A DNA stretch of 30,099 nucleotides from CAZFGN01 sp964518695 (lineage in GTDB: Bacteria; Patescibacteriota; Minisyncoccia; UBA6257; Colwellbacteraceae), in the NCBI GenBank assembly GCA_964518695.1, contig CAZFGN010000006.1:1-30099 (forward strand), written 5' to 3'. Position 1 is the stretch's first letter; each line of letters opens with the position of its first letter. This document shows, in pieces, positions 23,909 through 30,099 of this stretch. The translations under genes and the position numbers were made by a program. The notes beneath the pieces were generated by a model. It searched no databases. It was not told where the DNA came from and saw only the letters and a program-made list of their open reading frames with translations.

Positions 23909-24109
23909 CTATTTCCCCATGCCTGGGTTGCACATTCTGCACATATTCTTGTGCATTACTAGCTCATAGACGGCTGATAGTCCAATTAAGACATAGAGTA
24001 ACATTGCCACAGTAGAGGGTAACCACATGCCGACTCCATAGTCGAAAGCTTCAAGTAGCCAGTTTAGACCACCGACAGCTAGAAGCGTAAAAGTAACTTT
24101 ATGCAGCAT
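23909..24109 (-). CDS. DUF378 family small membrane protein
   Basis: A 66-residue protein with two membrane helices (about residues 5-22 and 30-50). The opening LAVGGLNWLLEAFDYG and the middle LLYVLIGLSAVYEL match DUF378 (YuzA-like) proteins, which are about this size. The tail CRMCNPGMGK holds a CxxC that is not general in the family and could bind metal. The function of the family is unknown. It is transcribed toward the zinc-ribbon gene and ends at their shared terminator. Confidence 0.85.
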   Translation of the reverse strand: MLHKVTFTLLAVGGLNWLLEAFDYGVGMWLPSTVAMLLYVLIGLSAVYELVMHKNMCRMCNPGMGK

Positions 24110-24206
24110 TATTTTATAAACTTATTTGTTTTCGACCTTTATAGATATCTTGCTTACTTTTAATTATAGCATATTAATTTTTTGTGACATGCCGCCTCCC
24201 GTGCCT

Positions 24207-24320
24207 TTAGTCTATCCATCACCTTTCCGCGGAATATTCGGCTCTGTTAGAATGGCCAAGTTATTGTTTGTAACCTTGTGGTAAGACTGCGTGGTGTTCA
24301 AAAGGTGCTGGATAGACTAA
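24207..24320 (+). ncRNA. Candidate structured RNA or cis-regulatory leader before mltG
   Basis: The ends 24207-24226 and 24301-24320 can pair over 20 positions with a single mismatch (T24219 with C24308), closing a 74-nt interior that holds further short stems such as CCG/CGG at 24228-24242. A possible promoter (TTGCTT and TATTAA about 16 nt apart, near 24150-24180) lies upstream. It does not match the SRP, tmRNA or tRNA cores that I can recall. Its end is 16 nt before the mltG ATG, so it may instead be the mltG leader, or a small element with terminal inverted repeats. Confidence 0.4.
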
Positions 24321-24336
24321 GATTACCTCGACATTT

Positions 24337-25323
24337 ATGGTTACAAAAAGTAAATTGGTTGTTTTTTCTGCTACCGCTATTGTCATAACTGGTATATTTA
24401 TGTTGGTATTTAGTGCTCCAAGCGGTTTGGGAGGGGAAACGGCGCGATTGGTCGTGTCTCTCTCGGAGAAAGGCGATAAGGAAACAGTGAGGAGTTCTAT
24501 CGCCTACCTTTATGATCAAGGAGTTATTAGGAACAAAACCGCTTTCTATTTTCTGATGTTCACGCATGGTATGAGTAACCACATTGATCATGGGGCCTAT
24601 GTTTTGGCCAAAAATTGGAACGCGCTTAAGGTGCTCCGCAAACTTAAAAGTCCAGATGAAATTTGGATAGTTATTAAGGAAGGCTTGAGGAAAGAAGAAA
24701 TTGCCCAGATGTTTGCCGAAAAGTTTGGTTGGAGCGATGAGGTAAAAGAAAAATGGGTCAGGGAATACACAAATACCGGGCCAGATTATACGGAAGGCGT
24801 TTATTTTCCGGACACTTACTTGATACCGGTAGATGATGAGCCAACCAAAGTAGCTGAAAGACTCTTGAACAGATTCAGTGAAAAATTCGCCCCATATCAA
24901 GGAGCTTTTATAAAGGAAGATATTCGTTGGCCTACTGCCTTGAAGATTGCTTCAATAGTTCAGCGGGAAGCAGCCGGTAAAGATGATATGCCTGTTATTG
25001 CCGGAGTGATCTGGAACCGATTGCTTAAAGATATGAAACTTGATGTAGACGCAACAGTGCAGTACGCGAGGGGAGACGTTGGTAATGGCTGGTGGGCTCC
25101 GATAACCAAGGAAGATAAGAAAATAGACTCGCCTTACAATACTTATCTTTATAAGGGGCTGCCACCACGCCCTATAGATAATCCAGGCATTGATGCCATC
25201 GAATCCGTCTTGCGTCCGGCTAAAACTAAATGCCTCTACTATTTACACGACAATGAGAAAAAGATCCACTGCGCCGAAACTTACGAAGGACACTTGAGCA
25301 ATATAGAGAAGTATTTGAAGTAA
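24337..25323 (+). CDS. mltG: Endolytic murein transglycosylase MltG
   Basis: A 328-residue membrane-anchored enzyme that cuts nascent peptidoglycan strands and is thought to set their length. One N-terminal helix (residues 7-26) is followed by a LysM-like region (EIWIVIKEGLRKEEIAQMFAE in part) and the YceG catalytic domain: YFPDTYLIP, ALKIASIVQREA with the catalytic Glu211, VIAGVIWNRL, LDVDATVQYA, SPYNTYLYKGLPPRPIDNPG and the closing YEGHLSNIEKYL. Length is normal. It is convergent with the cyclophilin gene with only 6 nt between them. No other wall gene is adjacent, though ftsA-ftsZ lie in the same window. Confidence 0.95.
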   Translation: MVTKSKLVVFSATAIVITGIFMLVFSAPSGLGGETARLVVSLSEKGDKETVRSSIAYLYDQGVIRNKTAFYFLMFTHGMSNHIDHGAYVLAKNWNALKVLRKLKSPDEIWIVIKEGLRKEEIAQMFAEKFGWSDEVKEKWVREYTNTGPDYTEGVYFPDTYLIPVDDEPTKVAERLLNRFSEKFAPYQGAFIKEDIRWPTALKIASIVQREAAGKDDMPVIAGVIWNRLLKDMKLDVDATVQYARGDVGNGWWAPITKEDKKIDSPYNTYLYKGLPPRPIDNPGIDAIESVLRPAKTKCLYYLHDNEKKIHCAETYEGHLSNIEKYLK

Positions 25324-25329
25324 ACCTTC

Positions 25330-25962
25330 TTATTGTTCCTTGGAAGTTTCCCTCACTGTTACTTTCTCCATTACTACGGGAGTTGCCGGTCGGTCTTGAG
25401 GTATGGTTTTTGATTTGGCAATCGCGTTAGCTACCTCTTGGCCAGAGGTTACTTTTCCGAAAATGGTGTAACTGTTCGGTAAAGGATAGTCGGCAACCAT
25501 AATGAAAAACTGACTGCCGTTAGTATTCGGTCCAGAGTTAGCCATCGCCACTACACCCTTTTTATACCCTTCTTTGTAAGAGTTCGTTTGAGGGCTTAGC
25601 TCATCTTCGAATTTGTATCCCGGTCCGCCCATTCCGGTACCAGTCGGATCTCCTCCTTGAATCATGAAGCCATCGATAACTCTGTGGAAGATTAAGCCAT
25701 CGTAGAATCCTTTTTGGGCGAGAGTTATGAAATTATTAACAGTCTTTGGAGCGTCTGCGTCATACGTCACAAAACTTATCTCGCCCATATTAGTTTTGAT
25801 AGTTATGGTGTATTTCATATTTTTTACTGTGGAATTATTTACCTCGACCTTATTTACTTCCTCTTTCGGTATATTGTTTACTGTTGGTGTTTTTGATCTT
25901 GTCATGTAAATTCCTACCGCGAGAAACACTATAATGGCCGATATGATATAAATTTTCTTCAT
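25330..25962 (-). CDS. Cyclophilin-type peptidyl-prolyl isomerase, membrane-anchored
   Basis: A 210-residue protein. Residues 4-20 form a membrane helix or signal anchor, followed by a Thr/Asn/Val linker to about residue 50. The cyclophilin domain then has FHRVIDGFMIQGGDPTGTG with the catalytic Arg, GVVAMANSGPNTNGSQFFI, and YTIFGKVTSGQEV. The domain is of the compact bacterial type. Because of the anchor it probably helps proteins fold outside the cytoplasmic membrane. It lies 5 nt after the ABC-F gene in the same direction, so the two are likely cotranscribed. Confidence 0.94.
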   Translation of the reverse strand: MKKIYIISAIIVFLAVGIYMTRSKTPTVNNIPKEEVNKVEVNNSTVKNMKYTITIKTNMGEISFVTYDADAPKTVNNFITLAQKGFYDGLIFHRVIDGFMIQGGDPTGTGMGGPGYKFEDELSPQTNSYKEGYKKGVVAMANSGPNTNGSQFFIMVADYPLPNSYTIFGKVTSGQEVANAIAKSKTIPQDRPATPVVMEKVTVRETSKEQ

Positions 25963-25967
25963 GGGTA

Positions 25968-27440
25968 TTATTTTACCACTTTTCTAGTAAGATCCGCTAG
26001 ATCGACAATTTGGTCAATACGAATCTTTTTCACAAATTCTGGGATGTGGCTGACTAATATCATTGCCCCTTCATATTTATTCAATGCTTCCGCTATCACG
26101 GGGAGGTGTCTGAAATTGATGTGATTCGTGGGTTCATCTAGTATTAAAAGTCCCGGTCTCTGAAGAACGAGGCGCGCGAAACTGATAAGGCCCTTTTGAC
26201 CTTCCGATAGATCGCCTATAACGCTTTTTAGAATATCGGCATTTAATAGAAAACCAGAGGCAACGGAGCGGAGTTCCTGTTCAGAGCCGTTGCGCATAAC
26301 TTCCTCTAGTGACCGATACACGGTTTCTTTTGGGTTAAGGGTCGAAAAATCTTGTCTGTAGTAACCGACGCGAATTCCTTCGGCGATAAGAGCGCTGGAA
26401 GATTTGCCGGAGGCGATATCCTGGAGTAGGGTAGTTTTTCCTATGCCATTTGGGCCGGAGAGGAGGAGATGTCCTTTACGCTTTAGAGAAATCTCAACTT
26501 TCTTTTTGACAGGCTTGCCATTACGCATAAGAGAAACGGAATGTATAGAAATGATTATTCCGGAAAGATCTTCTTCGGATGGGATGATAAAGCGTCGGAT
26601 GGTTTTGTCTTCTTCGCGCGTTTCCACCTTTTCTTCGTCAAGTTCTTCTATTTTTTCTCTCATTTTACGGGCGACATCACGCATATGACCTCCTTTTTGG
26701 GCGAAGAAACCGGCTTGTTCTTTGCGGTGTTGAATGTCTTTCTCAAGGCGGACGTTTTTACTCTTTTCGCGTTCTATGCGGGCGGCTATTTCTTTGACTA
26801 CATTAAAGTAGTTCCCAGTGTATTGTTCTAGTTTGCGCGTAAAGATATCAAGGTAGAGGACACCTTGGGTAAACGCGTTCAAGAATTCCGCGTCATGAGA
26901 TATAACGATGCAGGTTTTTTTATAGTCGGTTAGGAAACGTGTGAGATGTTCTAGTCCCTCGGTATCAAGGTTATTGGTGGGCTCGTCGAGGAGCAATAGG
27001 TCCGGTTTTTGTATGAGGGCGGAGGCGAGAAGGAGTCTGGCTTGTTGACCACCAGACAATGATCGTACTTTTTTCTCTGGGGAGATAAGGAGATGAACTA
27101 TCTCAAGAACTTCCGCGATCCGGGGATCGATATCATATACTTTTTCTTTGAAGACATTTTCAAAAAATTCTTTCACCGTAAAGTCCATTTTATCAACTGG
27201 GATTACCTGTCTAGCGATAGCGATACTTAATCCTTTTTCTATGGCTATTGATCCACTCTCCGCAAGTTGTGTTTCGGTTATGAGATTAAAAAGCGTCGTT
27301 TTACCGGCCCCGTTCTGGCCCATTAAGGCGAGTTTGGTTCCCCGGCGCAAGGAAAAATCAGCCTCATTGAGGATAGGTTTCTTTGCTCCGTAGCCGAAAG
27401 AAACTTTATTGAATCTTAATATAACGTTATCGTTTGCCAT
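25968..27440 (-). CDS. ABC-F family ATPase
   Basis: About 490 residues starting at the ATG at 27440 (MANDNVIL); a TTG at 27461 would add 7 residues. Two ATPase domains lie in one chain with no membrane segments: Walker A GQNGAGKTT, signature LSGGQQARL, Walker B LLLLDEPTNNLD; then Walker A GPNGIGKTT, signature LSEGQ, and LLILDEPTNH. Between them is a charged helical linker (about residues 235-300) of the type that reaches into the ribosome E site in translation factors such as EttA or antibiotic-protection proteins. A specific subfamily cannot be assigned. The cyclophilin gene follows after 5 nt. Confidence 0.93.
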   Translation of the reverse strand: MANDNVILRFNKVSFGYGAKKPILNEADFSLRRGTKLALMGQNGAGKTTLFNLITETQLAESGSIAIEKGLSIAIARQVIPVDKMDFTVKEFFENVFKEKVYDIDPRIAEVLEIVHLLISPEKKVRSLSGGQQARLLLASALIQKPDLLLLDEPTNNLDTEGLEHLTRFLTDYKKTCIVISHDAEFLNAFTQGVLYLDIFTRKLEQYTGNYFNVVKEIAARIEREKSKNVRLEKDIQHRKEQAGFFAQKGGHMRDVARKMREKIEELDEEKVETREEDKTIRRFIIPSEEDLSGIIISIHSVSLMRNGKPVKKKVEISLKRKGHLLLSGPNGIGKTTLLQDIASGKSSSALIAEGIRVGYYRQDFSTLNPKETVYRSLEEVMRNGSEQELRSVASGFLLNADILKSVIGDLSEGQKGLISFARLVLQRPGLLILDEPTNHINFRHLPVIAEALNKYEGAMILVSHIPEFVKKIRIDQIVDLADLTRKVVK

Positions 27441-27543
27441 CACAGTGCTAAAGAGTAGCAATAAATTTATGATTTATCCACTTCGACAATTCGACAGGCT
27501 CACTGCAAGCAAACTCGGCGCAGACACTTCGATAAGAGATATA

Positions 27544-27572
27544 TTGACATATTTTTCACAAGGCCTTATCAT
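27544..27572 (+). promoter_or_regulatory. Consensus-like promoter
   Basis: A perfect TTGACA at 27544-27549, a 17-nt spacer, and TATCAT at 27567-27572. The start point would be near 27579. The nearest terminator is at 27715, so the product is either a short RNA of about 170 nt or a leader for the small genes beyond. Confidence 0.7.
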
Positions 27573-27714
27573 TTCAAGCAATGAAAACAGGAAACAGTAA
27601 AAATCTGTTTGCAACAGTCTTGCTAGGCCTACTACTTACGGGGTTCCGGAAGGCTGGTTTGCGTTTGTCTGTGTTCTGATGGTTTTCATAAAATAAAGTA
27701 TAGCGCGAAATAGG

Positions 27715-27748
27715 CCGGTCTTCCGAAAAAGAAGGCCGGTTTTATTTT
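27715..27748 (+). terminator. Rho-independent terminator
   Basis: CCGGTCTTC (27715-27723) pairs with GAAGGCCGG (27731-27739) with one G-T pair, extended by weak pairs outside, followed by TTTTATTTT. Confidence 0.75.
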
Positions 27749-27750
27749 GG

Positions 27751-27847
27751 CCTGAGAATCGAGCGTTTTCCAGTCTTTTTGAGAAGAAGGCTCAATTCTC
27801 AGGCTATAGAGCCTGACTGTTCCTTTACTCCTTAATAAGGGAAGGAG
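27751..27847 (+). promoter_or_regulatory. Overlapping hairpins in front of the 73-residue ORF
   Basis: Hairpin A pairs 27751-27764 with 27790-27803 (13 of 14 positions). Hairpin B pairs 27799-27805 with 27810-27816 and shares bases with A, so they exclude each other. Hairpin C pairs CTCCTT 27828-27833 with AAGGAG 27842-27847, the ribosome site of the next ORF. The layout is like an attenuator or riboregulator. Confidence 0.45.
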
Positions 27848-27857
27848 AGAAATTCTC

Positions 27858-28079
27858 ATGGTCACAAACGATACAACAGGCGATCCTGTCCTTCAGGGAA
27901 GACACCAAGTTATCGTGATATCCAAGCCCACCAGGGCACAACAGGAAAGGGACCTAGCTGGTGAGGCGGGATGTCCGTGCAATGATTGGTGGAGAAGCGT
28001 CGCCTGTCAGATAGGCGACGAGCTTGCCCGTCACAGGATAGCACGCCGCGAAAGTATTTTTTGGCATGAGAGAGAGTAG
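27858..28079 (+). CDS. Hypothetical 73-residue protein
   Basis: I do not recognise this small soluble protein. It begins with ATG at 27858 behind AAGGAG (27842-27847), a strong ribosome site of a type rare elsewhere in the window. It is rich in Arg and acidic residues, with a CPC (Cys39, Cys41), a further Cys50 and a Trp-Trp pair (NDWWRSVACQIGDEL) that suggests one amphipathic helix. A strong hairpin at 28084-28117 follows its stop within 5 nt. Codon use leans to G+C more than the housekeeping genes. A non-coding origin cannot be excluded, but the site, length and following hairpin together favour a gene. Confidence 0.5.
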   Translation: MVTNDTTGDPVLQGRHQVIVISKPTRAQQERDLAGEAGCPCNDWWRSVACQIGDELARHRIARRESIFWHERE

Positions 28080-28083
28080 TTTT

Positions 28084-28117
28084 AAGGACTTTTCGAGAGC
28101 AATCTCGGAGAGTCCTT
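28084..28117 (+). terminator. Hairpin after the 73-residue ORF
   Basis: AAGGACT (28084-28090) pairs with AGTCCTT (28111-28117), with an inner CGAGA/TCTCG stem and a GCAA loop. The T tract is weak, so termination may be partial. Confidence 0.5.
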
Positions 28118-28280
28118 ATTCAATTGGGGATAAGGAAAAGGTTATGAAAGTTTTAATTGATTACCGACCATTTTCGGTGGTATGATAAGGATAGGCAGAA
28201 AAGTTCCGCTCTTTACCAAAATGTTTTGCCGTGCCGCAGCAAGATGCGGCAAATCCAGAGAAGGGAAGGAGGTGATAGTT

Positions 28281-28502
28281 ATGGTACCGATTTTCCAGGC
28301 GGTGCTCGCGTTCGTATACGTCGCGGTCGCGGTCGTTGTGCTTTATCGCGTGATAAGCCAATGGCTCGGCGGTGAAGGAGTTGACGCGATGCATCTTGTC
28401 GCGAACGCCCTGAACGCGTTGGTGGTTTTCGCAGCGTTGATGATCCTTCACGCTGTTGCCGCCGCGTACGGGGTCGCCCCACCGTTGCACGTCGTCCCGT
28501 AG
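28281..28502 (+). CDS. Small membrane protein with two helices
   Basis: A 73-residue protein starting at ATG 28281, 4 nt after AAGGAGGTGAT (28266-28276), the full complement of the 16S rRNA 3' end; the frame is open upstream to 28182, but this site decides the start. Residues about 3-24 (FQAVLAFVYVAVAVVVLYRV) and 39-62 form two membrane helices joined by a polar turn (GGEGVDAMH). It is Val/Ala-rich with G+C-rich codons, unlike the neighbouring genes. Small two-helix proteins of this type include holins, toxins and regulators; the sequence does not decide. A hairpin TGCCGCA/TGCGGCA (28232-28251) lies just upstream. Confidence 0.6.
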   Translation: MVPIFQAVLAFVYVAVAVVVLYRVISQWLGGEGVDAMHLVANALNALVVFAALMILHAVAAAYGVAPPLHVVP

Positions 28503-28846
28503 GGAAATCTGTCCAGATGTTTTGGGCCGATTTTAACTCTACGATTGGTTGAGCCCGATCTAATTTTACGGGCCTAAACCAGCGTGCAAAGCATCACAAC
28601 AAAGGTGATGCAATTGATACTCCGCGATCTCCTTAGGAGGTTGCATGGTGTCTTAACGTGGGTCTCTCCACAACACCCACCACAACACCCGCCCCCATTT
28701 CCCCAGTTGAAGCCCGTACTCGCCAGAGTCCGGGCTTCTCATCTTTTTGGGAGCATGTTCTATTGACTATTCGCGTGATATGTGGTTGTATTGAGGTCAG
28801 AAAGGTCAGTGTGTGGTTTGTTATTTACTAATTTTTATAGAATATT
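28503..28846. other. Intergenic region with hairpins, no clear gene
   Basis: 344 nt. It contains a perfect 7-bp hairpin at 28591-28611, an AGGAGG at about 28636 followed by a three-codon reading frame, a C-rich stretch (28673-28705) and a strong hairpin at 28709-28738. A 52-codon ORF from 28608 runs through that hairpin and looks non-coding. A direct repeat AGGTCAG occurs twice near 28795-28807. Confidence 0.5.
28709..28738 (+). terminator. Rho-independent terminator
   Basis: GAAGCCCGTACTC pairs with GAGTCCGGGCTTC at 12 of 13 positions around GCCA, followed after 4 nt by TTTTT. It would end the transcript of the small membrane protein gene. Confidence 0.7.
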
Positions 28847-29317
28847 ATGAAGCCAATTCTTTCAGGTAGACTTAGTTTTGAGATTGTGGGCGAATTACAA
28901 GAGGTTGAAGGGGGGAAGTGGCAAAGGAATTTATTGTTCCATTCAAGCGTGAAGCAGACCGTTTTTATGTCTGGATTGATTCGTGATGGGTATAAAAAAG
29001 TTTCGGTTCACCTTGATATACATTCACCCACTCACAAGCTTTTAGTGCCCGCTCTTCTTGCTCACGGTCGCGTAGATCTGATAAGCGGTGAGGAATGTGA
29101 ATTAGAGCTATGTTTTACTAAAACAATAAGCCCCTCTTCTATTATTCTCCTGAAGCTAACAAGTTATTGTCGCGGTACGTTAGATAATGGCTTGACGGAT
29201 CATATAGAGATTGGAATTCCCGCAAAAGGAATTCAATCGAGGGATATGTCTCCTGGAGCATTATTAGGAGGATTGGAATTGCCGCAAGAGCTTCCGGGTG
29301 GAACCCTCGTTATTTAA
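28847..29317 (+). CDS. Unknown 156-residue protein
   Basis: I do not recognise it. It is predicted soluble with alternating beta strands (for example LSFEIVGELQEVEGGKW, KVSVHLDIHSPTHKLLVP, ECELELCFTKTISPSSIILL) and no signal peptide or membrane segment. The tail is Gly/Leu/Pro-rich (GALLGGLELPQELPGG). There is no Shine-Dalgarno site; an AT-rich stretch (TTTTTATAGAATATT) precedes the ATG, as with many genes in this window. Its stop codon lies inside the loop of a strong terminator. Base composition matches the housekeeping genes rather than the small-ORF island just before it. The next gene faces it. Confidence 0.65.
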   Translation: MKPILSGRLSFEIVGELQEVEGGKWQRNLLFHSSVKQTVFMSGLIRDGYKKVSVHLDIHSPTHKLLVPALLAHGRVDLISGEECELELCFTKTISPSSIILLKLTSYCRGTLDNGLTDHIEIGIPAKGIQSRDMSPGALLGGLELPQELPGGTLVI

Positions 29318-29334
29318 TAACGAGGGTTTTTGTT
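29302..29334 (+). terminator. Rho-independent terminator overlapping the gene end
   Basis: AACCCTCGTTATT and its complement AATAACGAGGGTT (29302-29328) form a perfect stem with a single-base centre, so in practice the innermost pairs open as a loop. A T-rich tail follows. The stop codon TAA at 29315-29317 is within it. Confidence 0.88.
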
Positions 29335-29413
29335 TTATCTTCTCTTTTGTGAACCAAATCGAAAATGATGAACTTTTGCTTTGTCTAAAGAATAATTACT
29401 CGTCATGCTTCCA

Positions 29414-30099
29414 TTAGGTTTTGATGATAAAGTTGAGCGTTATATAAGGCTGTAGAACGTTATGAGCCGCGCCACCGCCCGTGCTGCCGGTTGACCCACC
29501 GCTTGCGCTTGCGCCATCCGGATTCCACGCGCCAGCCGAATCGTGGGGAGCTACGAGAGGAGTAACGCCTTGAAGGGAGTGATTATGTGATGGCATTTCC
29601 GCTATCGTCAGAATGTGTGTTTTCTCTCCGCCAGTTTTCCCAAGCGCGTTGAATTCAGTTTGGGCAACATCGTAGCCGACCGGAACTTTCCCTTTAAGGT
29701 TGGGTAGATTGAAAGTCGTTGAGCCGTCGCCAACTCCATAAGTTGTGCCGATGGCGGTAAAAAGCGCCGAGTAAATCGCGCGGGAAACTGCGGAGCCATC
29801 GGCGAGGAGCCAGCCGCTCGAGGCAGAGTTACCTCCGTACATCGTGATGGTTCCGGCTGGGGGACCGCCTCCGCCAGCCGCTTGCCACGTCCCTACACCA
29901 GACGCATCAGAGGTGAGAACCTTGTTTGTCCCTTGATTGCCATCAACTATCTTGATGCTGCCAGCAATCTCAAGCTTAGAGGTGCTAGCCATATTGATTG
30001 AGAGTGCGTTTACTCCTAAAGAATCACGAAAATGCATGGTGTTGCCGTTGGTGTTGCCTTCCAGGCTACCAATGATGCTGCCGGTCGAAGTTTGGACCT
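29414..30099 (-). CDS. Phage tail-collar domain protein, partial at right edge
   Basis: The reading frame stays open to the window edge, so the N-terminus is missing; an internal Met at 30037 is probably not the start, because the upstream codons (SIIGSLEGNTNGNTMHF) continue the same fibre-like style. The visible part has a Gly/Ser/Asn-rich section with NKVLTSDASGVGTW, a motif also found in the first gene of the window, then a tail-collar domain: PAGTITMYGG, GWLLADGSAVSR, YSALFTAIGTTYG, FNLPNLKGKVPVG and MPSHNHS, ending LQPYITLNFIIKT. Such domains trimerise at the tips of phage tail fibres. No phage structural genes are in the window. A surface fibre tip is the likely role (inference). Confidence 0.88.
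   Translation of the reverse strand, partial: VQTSTGSIIGSLEGNTNGNTMHFRDSLGVNALSINMASTSKLEIAGSIKIVDGNQGTNKVLTSDASGVGTWQAAGGGGPPAGTITMYGGNSASSGWLLADGSAVSRAIYSALFTAIGTTYGVGDGSTTFNLPNLKGKVPVGYDVAQTEFNALGKTGGEKTHILTIAEMPSHNHSLQGVTPLVAPHDSAGAWNPDGASASGGSTGSTGGGAAHNVLQPYITLNFIIKT

Larger units (their letters stand above)
27462..27857. other. Long intergenic region with promoter, terminator and hairpins
   Basis: No convincing gene in 396 nt. It holds a consensus-like promoter at 27544-27572, a terminator at 27715-27748, and overlapping hairpins at 27751-27847. The first 70 nt include a stretch of the type CTTCGACAATTCGACAGG. A 32-codon ORF (27581-27679, one hydrophobic segment) begins about where transcription would start; see findings. 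Confidence 0.6.

Noticed and set aside
24207..24320. SRP RNA, tmRNA or tRNA
   Set aside because: The GGAAGGAAGCAGC-type SRP core, a tRNA TTCGAAT arm and an acceptor stem are all absent.
28143..28185. 13-codon ORF as a leader peptide
   Set aside because: Purine-rich bases precede it and it ends in an ATGA overlap with another Met, but no regulatory codon run or attenuator pairing is evident.
28608..28766. 52-codon ORF after the small membrane protein
   Set aside because: It reads through a strong terminator hairpin and a C-rich repeat, and the peptide is low-complexity in Pro and Gln.
1..30099. CRISPR array, insertion sequence or restriction system
   Set aside because: I saw no regularly spaced repeats, transposase, Cas, methyltransferase or restriction gene in the window.

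Overview
The window reads as a stretch of a Candidate Phyla Radiation (Patescibacteria, probably Parcubacteria-like) genome. The basis is gene content and style: short single-domain housekeeping proteins packed with 1-22 nt gaps or overlaps, few Shine-Dalgarno sequences, several GTG/TTG starts, type IV pilus parts including a PilM-PilN-like fusion, secreted proteins with phage tail-collar-like ends, a DUF378 protein and a small zinc-ribbon protein with a Gly/Arg tail. TGA is used as a normal stop (for example hisS and the second HIT gene), so the Gracilibacteria-type recoding does not apply. Species-level placement cannot be made from what I can see. A run of 10 N at 15952-15961 shows that this is a scaffold.

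Layout. 10-4500: a secreted beta-helix/tail-collar-like protein, a PilX-like minor pilin and a PilM-PilN-like fusion. 4503-8224: pth (minus), lepB, hisS, a HIT hydrolase, rpsU and yqeY; two AT-rich inverted repeats flank the HIT-rpsU pair. 8225-11032: ybeY-ftsA-ftsZ, tightly coupled. 11187-14143: class II ribonucleotide reductase and dihydrofolate reductase. 14195-16713: a membrane protein of unknown function overlapping a CapA-like metallophosphatase that carries the gap. 16832-20996: thyA and two HIT-like genes (plus) facing a deaminase, a nucleotidyltransferase and a CYTH-domain gene (minus) across a shared bidirectional terminator; this block looks richer in G+C than its surroundings. 21151-27440: FAD-linked oxidase, truB, zinc-ribbon protein, DUF378 protein, mltG, cyclophilin and an ABC-F ATPase. 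27462-28846: a 1.4 kb accessory stretch with a consensus-like promoter, strong hairpins and two small ORFs preceded by strong Shine-Dalgarno sequences. 28847-30099: an unknown protein and, on the minus strand, a tail-collar protein running off the right edge.

How they fit together. nrdJ, folA, thyA and the deaminase all belong to deoxynucleotide/thymidylate metabolism. ftsA-ftsZ with mltG serve division and wall remodelling. The pilus genes, signal peptidase and secreted proteins fit a surface-attached episymbiotic lifestyle (inference). The best candidate for an undescribed system is the 16832-20996 block. It combines a ThyA with a changed phosphate loop, a HIT protein with HxHxN instead of HxHxH, a deaminase fused to what looks like a degenerate nucleotidyltransferase domain, an intact HxGH nucleotidyltransferase and a CYTH protein, with an operator-like inverted repeat at one promoter. 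Other points for a second look are a possible structured RNA before mltG (24207-24320), a ribosome-site-sequestering hairpin on the zinc-ribbon gene, and the 27.5-28.8 kb island.
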